In this document: positions 6,681 to 10,048 of the stretch, piece by piece | Layout of the letters: each line of letters starts with the position of its first letter | How positions within the stretch are numbered: position 1 is the stretch's first letter | NCBI GenBank assembly: GCA_023436515.1 | Contig: JAEZIV010000377.1 | Location: forward strand, 1 to 10,048 | Source of the DNA: Bacillota bacterium | GTDB lineage: Bacteria; Bacillota; Clostridia; Acetivibrionales; DSM-1351 | DNA length: 10,048 nt | Reading direction: 5' to 3' | Program-made: the position numbers and the translations under genes | Notes under the pieces: model-generated | Database searches by the model: none | What the model was told of the DNA's origin: nothing | The model's input: the letters and a program-made list of their open reading frames with translations, nothing else

Positions 6681-7243
6681 ATGATTACCCTACTTATGAT
6701 TCAGCCGGAGAATCGTGAAATTAACTATTTGCGGCGTTTGCAATTTAACAACTTTTCACAAATAACGATTCCTTACCTTGCGGCATTCGTTGACGAGCAA
6801 TATTATGCCCTAACACTCGTAGATGAGTACTGTCAGCACGTTCCGTACCGTAAGTCATTTGACCTTGTGGCGATTACAGTCAATACGCCCAACGCACCGC
6901 ATTGCTACGAAATTAGTGCGAAATTCTGACAGAACGGCACATCGGTATAGACGGCGTGACGGTGAGCATTTTAACGCCATTCCTCAAAACGCCAATATAT
7001 GAGCAATTTAAGAAAGAAGGACGGTTACTTAGTGAAGACTGGAGTAAGTATAACAGCAAGACAATAGTGGCATTTCAACCGAAGAATATGACCTCGGCCA
7101 AGCTATTTGATGGTTACTTACGCTTCCGGCGAAATCTCTTTTCGCTCGGTTCATTTATGCAAAGGATGAAAGTCTCTAAGACTAATATTGCCGTAAATTT
7201 TATAATAAACTTCGGTTACTGGCTCGGCATTCGCAGAAGTTAA
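6681..7243 (+). pseudogene. Remnant of a B12-binding radical SAM protein, internal deletion and frame change
   Basis: Two pieces of one gene lie end to end in different frames. Positions 6681-6926 encode an N-terminal piece, MITLLMIQPENREINYLRRL through YLAAFVDEQYYALTLVDEY to DLVAITVNTPNAPHCYEISAKF, typical of the cobalamin-binding domain of B12-binding radical SAM proteins. It stops at TGA 6927. From about 6926 another frame reads LTERHIGIDGVTVSILTPF, then TPIYEQFKKEGRLL and a basic tail (FRRNLFSLGSFMQRMKVSKTNI), the usual C-terminal end of the same family. The expected middle, including the CxxxCxxC iron-sulfur motif and most of the barrel, is missing. The product would not be functional. 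Arg codons (10 CGN, 2 AGR) match the preceding operon, suggesting they arrived together. The exact parent subfamily is not certain. Confidence 0.8.
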
Positions 7244-7266
7244 TGTATGTTTCGTGATTTTTTATA

Positions 7267-7286
7267 AGCTATAGCTCCTTTTTTTT
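7267..7286 (+). terminator. Weak possible terminator
   Basis: The palindrome AGCTATAGCT (7267-7276) is followed by CC and a run of eight T (7279-7286). The stem is very short because the palindrome leaves almost no loop, so termination would be inefficient. It lies just past the radical SAM remnant. The rest of 7244-7363 shows no other clear signal. Confidence 0.25.
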
Positions 7287-7363
7287 CAAAAAGACAAGCC
7301 ATCCTGCGCTTATTCTGTTGAGATCCTCGTTTCTTATCTGCCTTTATTCGTCCACATCCACCG

Positions 7364-7927
7364 TCACTCTTTAAACTTCATTTTTGCCTCGAAATGGTCT
7401 TTTACTTTATATAGCTCCTTCCATTTTGGAAGGGTAAGATGGCTAAAGCCCTTTCTCATTACAACATCAACAAATCTTTTTTCCAGATGGCACGGACCTG
7501 TAGGGTATGAAATGGCATCGCACAATTGAATTAACATATCATAGTCGTCATACTGTATTTTATTTATGTAATCCTGTATGAAAATTGTCTCGTCACTATC
7601 ACAGTCATTTTGACCATTGTATGAGGCAATGTCTTTTATGGGAAAGGAATGAGTGAGACAAATTCTTGCTGAATCGTTATAACCTTGCTCCAGCATAAAT
7701 TTATAGCCATTGATCGTATGTCTTAAATCACTGGCACCAAATCGTCGCCCAATATCGTGAAGCAGCCCCAGAACATATGCTGCCTCGGAATCCATATCTC
7801 CGCATCTTTCAGCAATAGACTCAGCACACTTTCCAGCAACTTTGTTGTGAGCTACCCATTCTCCGGGAAACATTGTAGCAGCTTCGTTCAGCAATTTTTC
7901 TGCTTCAGCTTTTGAAGGTATTTTCAT
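7364..7927 (-). CDS. HD-domain phosphohydrolase
   Basis: A 187-residue cytoplasmic protein of the HD superfamily of metal-dependent phosphohydrolases. The expected ligands are in order: H27 (WVAHNKVAG), the HD doublet H57-D58 (GLLHDIGRR), H70 (LRHTINGY), H93 (CLTHSFP) and D137 (QLCDAIS). The fold occupies about residues 20-145, with a short basic tail. Many such stand-alone proteins act on nucleotides or phosphate esters, but the substrate cannot be read from the sequence. The start ATG follows GGAG with ten bases of spacing and a near-consensus promoter. It is monocistronic: aldolase upstream has its own terminator, and downstream is the opposite-strand radical SAM remnant. Arg codons are mostly AGA (5 of 7), like the core genes and unlike the block to its left. 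Confidence 0.88.
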   Translation of the reverse strand: MKIPSKAEAEKLLNEAATMFPGEWVAHNKVAGKCAESIAERCGDMDSEAAYVLGLLHDIGRRFGASDLRHTINGYKFMLEQGYNDSARICLTHSFPIKDIASYNGQNDCDSDETIFIQDYINKIQYDDYDMLIQLCDAISYPTGPCHLEKRFVDVVMRKGFSHLTLPKWKELYKVKDHFEAKMKFKE

Positions 7928-7960
7928 ACAGCTTGTTCTCCTATGGCATATTTTGTAAAC

Positions 7961-7989
7961 ATTCTATATTATGGAAATCAGTCTGTCAA
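7961..7989 (-). promoter_or_regulatory. Near-consensus sigma-A promoter for the HD gene
   Basis: TTGACA (7989-7984) followed after 17 bases by TAGAAT (7966-7961) on the minus strand. This is a perfect -35 and a five-of-six -10 at optimal spacing, placed about 34 bp before the start codon at 7927. It lies just beyond the aldolase terminator, so the HD gene is independently transcribed. Confidence 0.75.
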
Positions 7990-8011
7990 CCTTACTCCAG
8001 CAAACCCAGTA

Positions 8012-8057
8012 TAAAACAAAACAGCCTCTGAATTCTTTAACGAATCCGGAAGCTGTT
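8012..8057 (-). terminator. Intrinsic terminator of the aldolase gene
   Basis: On the minus strand AACAGC (8057-8052 region) pairs with GCTGTT (8025-8020), and the stem continues imperfectly through GATTC/GAATTC around a GTTAAA loop. It is followed by TTTTGTTTTAT. It lies about 25 bp past the stop codon at 8081. Confidence 0.8.
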
Positions 8058-8080
8058 GATTGTTTACTATTTAAATAATA

Positions 8081-9016
8081 TTAAGCCTTACCGTTGCAGC
8101 CAAGAACATTAATCATCTTGTTCTTAACAAGTTCCTTTATAGCTGCTCTTGCAGGTGAAAGGTATTGTCTTGGGTCAAAATGGCTTGGATTTTCAGCCAT
8201 ATACTTTCTGATTGAACCTGTCATAGCAAGTCTAAGATCTGAGTCAATGTTTATCTTACATACAGCCATTGCTGCAGCCTTTCTCAGCATATCCTCAGGA
8301 ATACCTATAGCATCAGGCATCTTTCCGCCGTTGTTGTTTATCATTTCAACATACTCAGGAATTACTGATGAAGCTCCGTGAAGAACTATTGGGAACTGTG
8401 GAAGTCTCTTCTCGATTTCTTCTAAAATATCAAATCTGAGCTTAGGATTCTGTCCAGGCTTAAACTTGTAAGCACCATGGCTTGTACCAATAGCTATGGC
8501 AAGTGAGTCAACACCGGTTTTTGTAACGAATTCTTCAACCTGTGCAGGGTTTGTGTAAGCAGCATCTGCGTCAGATACATTAACGTCATCCTCTACTCCA
8601 GCAAGTCTTCCCAACTCACCTTCTACAGTTACTCCTCTTTCATGAGCATAGTCAACAACCTTCTTTGTAAGAGCTATGTTGTCCTCAAAGGAATGGTGTG
8701 ATCCGTCGATCATAACTGAAGTGAAACCACCGTCTATACAAGATTTGCAAAGCTCAAATGTATCACCATGATCCAAATGCAGGCAGATTGGAAGGTTTGT
8801 TTCAATTATAGCAGCTTCAACCAACTTCATAAGGTAAGTATGGTTAGCATACTTTCTTGCTCCTGATGAAACCTGAAGAATAATTGGAGCGTTAACTTCC
8901 TTTGCTGCTTCTGTTATACCCTGAACGATTTCCATGTTATTAACATTGAAAGCTCCTATAGCGTATCCGCCTTCATAGGCTTTCTTAAACATTTCCTTAG
9001 AATTTACTAATGCCAT
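8081..9016 (-). CDS. fba: Class II fructose-1,6-bisphosphate aldolase
   Basis: A 311-residue zinc-dependent aldolase that reversibly splits fructose 1,6-bisphosphate into dihydroxyacetone phosphate and glyceraldehyde 3-phosphate in glycolysis. Diagnostic residues are visible: catalytic D82 and zinc ligand H83 in LHLDHG, E134 in EGELG, zinc ligands H180 (GTSHGAYKF) and H213 (VLHGASSV), and the substrate-phosphate motif NIDSD at 256-260. Length is normal for the family. The start is the ATG at 9016 (MALVNSKEMF, the usual opening), with AAGGAG eleven bases upstream; an in-frame GTG at 9028 would sit on the ribosome site and is rejected. All ten Arg codons are AGA, a mark of a highly expressed host gene. 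It is divergent from the phosphofructokinase gene that makes its substrate. No clear promoter could be singled out in the AT-rich upstream DNA. Confidence 0.97.
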   Translation of the reverse strand: MALVNSKEMFKKAYEGGYAIGAFNVNNMEIVQGITEAAKEVNAPIILQVSSGARKYANHTYLMKLVEAAIIETNLPICLHLDHGDTFELCKSCIDGGFTSVMIDGSHHSFEDNIALTKKVVDYAHERGVTVEGELGRLAGVEDDVNVSDADAAYTNPAQVEEFVTKTGVDSLAIAIGTSHGAYKFKPGQNPKLRFDILEEIEKRLPQFPIVLHGASSVIPEYVEMINNNGGKMPDAIGIPEDMLRKAAAMAVCKINIDSDLRLAMTGSIRKYMAENPSHFDPRQYLSPARAAIKELVKNKMINVLGCNGKA

Positions 9017-9193
9017 TTCTAAATGCACTCCTTTTTTAAATTTATTTTTACCTGAAACCCTAATGTTTTTATGAACTCAGGCTGTACCTCGGCATAAAAC
9101 TTTTGAATTTCATTTTATAATTATTATTATTTAGCAAAGTTACTCATTTGATAAATAATAAGGTAATTTAAATTATCATTTCTATTTTATGAA

Positions 9194-9220
9194 AAATTCC
9201 CTCTAAAATCAAGGGAATTT
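9194..9220. other. Perfect 9-bp inverted repeat in the fba-pfp intergenic region
   Basis: AAATTCCCT (9194-9202) and AGGGAATTT (9212-9220) form a perfect stem with a nine-base loop. On the minus strand it runs straight into TTTTT, like a terminator or attenuator. It lies about 180 bp upstream of the fba start, so its effect depends on where fba transcription begins. It could also be a protein-binding site. Confidence 0.5.
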
Positions 9221-9383
9221 ATGATATTTTTTTGACAAACAGCTTAATAAATAATACTCCTTTCTAGTATTACACATAGCTTTTCCATAAGAATATGTTT
9301 AATACCGGATATTGCTCCTGTTTTAGTAAATACTTAGAAGAGAAAAAACTTAAAGTTTGTTTGCATGATTTGGTGCTGCATAA

Positions 9384-9412
9384 TTGCATTTTTAAAATCA
9401 TTATGCTATATT
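9384..9412 (+). promoter_or_regulatory. Promoter for pfp
   Basis: TTGCAT (9384-9389), 17 bases, then TATATT (9407-9412) preceded by TGC, giving an extended -10. The predicted start near 9419 would leave a leader of roughly 95 nucleotides before the pfp start codon. Confidence 0.6.
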
Positions 9413-9515
9413 TTAATGTGATTGCGTATTGTCAAATCAGTCCTTTTAAAGATGGGTCTGGTAAAAGCACGCGTACATTCTATAAATTAATATAAATTAT
9501 TAGGAGGTATATACA

Positions 9516-10048
9516 ATGTCAGTTTTAAAGGGTGCCGCTATATTCGGACAATCCGGTGGACCAACTTCTGTTATTAATGCCAGTGCCTGCGGAGTATTTC
9601 AGGAAGCTTTAAAGCAGGAGGCAATTACAGCTGTTTATGGTGCAGCTCACGGTATCAAGGGTATTCTTGATGAAAAATTCTACGATATGAGCCAGGAAGA
9701 TGCATATGAGCTCGAATTATTAAAGACAACTCCTTCATCCGCTCTGGGTTCAGTTCGTTATAAGCTGAAATCAGCTGAGGAAGATGAAACAGATTACAAG
9801 AGACTTGTTGAAGTTTTCAAAAAATATAACATCAGATATTTCTTCTATAACGGCGGTAATGATTCAATGGATACTTGCAACAAAGTAAGCAAGTACATGC
9901 AGAAGGTTGGTTACGAGTGCAGAGTTATGGGTGTTCCAAAGACAATTGATAATGACTTGTTTGGAACCGACCACTGCCCGGGTTTCTCAAGTGCGGCAAA
10001 ATACATTGCTACTGCAACTATGGAAGTTTACCATGATGCAAGAGTTTA
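9516..10048 (+). CDS. pfp: Pyrophosphate-dependent 6-phosphofructokinase, N-terminal part (runs off right edge)
   Basis: The first 177 codons of a phosphofructokinase, which phosphorylates fructose 6-phosphate to fructose 1,6-bisphosphate. Residues seen are GQSGGPTSVINAS (11-23, donor-phosphate loop), AHGIKGIL, TPSSALGSVRYKL, GGNDSMDT (113-120) and PKTIDNDLFGTDHCPGF (141-157). Two positions point to PPi rather than ATP as donor: Asp at 116, where ATP enzymes have Gly in GGDGS, and Lys at 142 in PKTIDND, where ATP enzymes have Gly in PGTIDND. This is inferred from family rules, and the C-terminal half is not in view. A strong AGGAGGT lies seven bases before the ATG. Using PPi saves ATP in glycolysis and is common in cellulolytic clostridia. 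Confidence 0.93.
   Translation, partial: MSVLKGAAIFGQSGGPTSVINASACGVFQEALKQEAITAVYGAAHGIKGILDEKFYDMSQEDAYELELLKTTPSSALGSVRYKLKSAEEDETDYKRLVEVFKKYNIRYFFYNGGNDSMDTCNKVSKYMQKVGYECRVMGVPKTIDNDLFGTDHCPGFSSAAKYIATATMEVYHDARV

Larger units (their letters stand above)
9017..9515. other. 500-bp AT-rich divergent intergenic region between fba and pfp
   Basis: This gap carries the 5' regions of two opposed glycolytic genes. It contains a perfect 9-bp hairpin at 9194-9220 and a good promoter toward pfp at 9384-9412. It also has an isolated TTGACA (9232-9237) lacking a convincing -10 at normal spacing. A 66-codon frame at 9295-9495 spans the promoter and has no ribosome site or family resemblance, so I do not call it a gene. 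Confidence 0.6.

Noticed and set aside
5538..7927. A defence or toxin-antitoxin system built from the HTH, small membrane proteins and HD protein
   Set aside because: The HD gene is on the other strand with its own promoter and host-like codons, and no toxin or nuclease motif is visible in the operon.
9295..9495. 66-codon frame before pfp
   Set aside because: AT-rich, no ribosome site, and it spans the best pfp promoter.

Overview
The window looks like chromosome from an anaerobic, low-to-moderate GC Clostridia species, most likely of the Ruminiclostridium/Acetivibrio type. Supporting signs are strong Shine-Dalgarno sequences, Arg codons dominated by AGA, a split activase/dehydratase-like gene pair typical of strict anaerobes, a large secreted wall hydrolase, and a pyrophosphate-type phosphofructokinase. 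The genus is an inference from these features, not from a database match.

Layout, left to right. (1) 1-1178, minus strand: two overlapping genes of the 2-hydroxyacyl-CoA dehydratase/activase superfamily. The downstream one runs off the left edge and starts at a TTG inside the upstream one. (2) 1250-1345: six 16-bp units in mostly alternating orientation, next to an intrinsic terminator (1348-1387). (3) 1499-4495, minus: a 998-residue exported protein joining a GHL10 glycoside-hydrolase-like domain to a C-terminal zinc amidase. (4) 4774-5217, plus: a small protein with a C-terminal J domain. (5) 5218-5567: a non-coding gap with a long hairpin and an operator-like palindrome. (6) 5616-6650, plus: a tightly overlapping three-gene set of DUF2975 membrane protein, small XRE-type regulator and unknown small membrane protein, followed by the remains of a B12-binding radical SAM gene (6681-7243). 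Arg codon choice in this block differs sharply from its neighbours, so it is probably acquired. (7) 7364-7927, minus: an HD-domain phosphohydrolase with a near-consensus promoter. (8) 8081-9016, minus, and 9516 to the right edge, plus: class II fructose-bisphosphate aldolase and PPi-dependent 6-phosphofructokinase, divergent across a 500-bp AT-rich region. These are consecutive glycolytic steps: the kinase makes fructose 1,6-bisphosphate and the aldolase splits it.

I see no CRISPR array, tRNA, rRNA, transposase or recognisable defence system. The items most worth a second look are the 16-bp modular repeat array, the glycosidase-amidase fusion, and the compositionally foreign block with its operator-like palindrome and internally deleted radical SAM gene.
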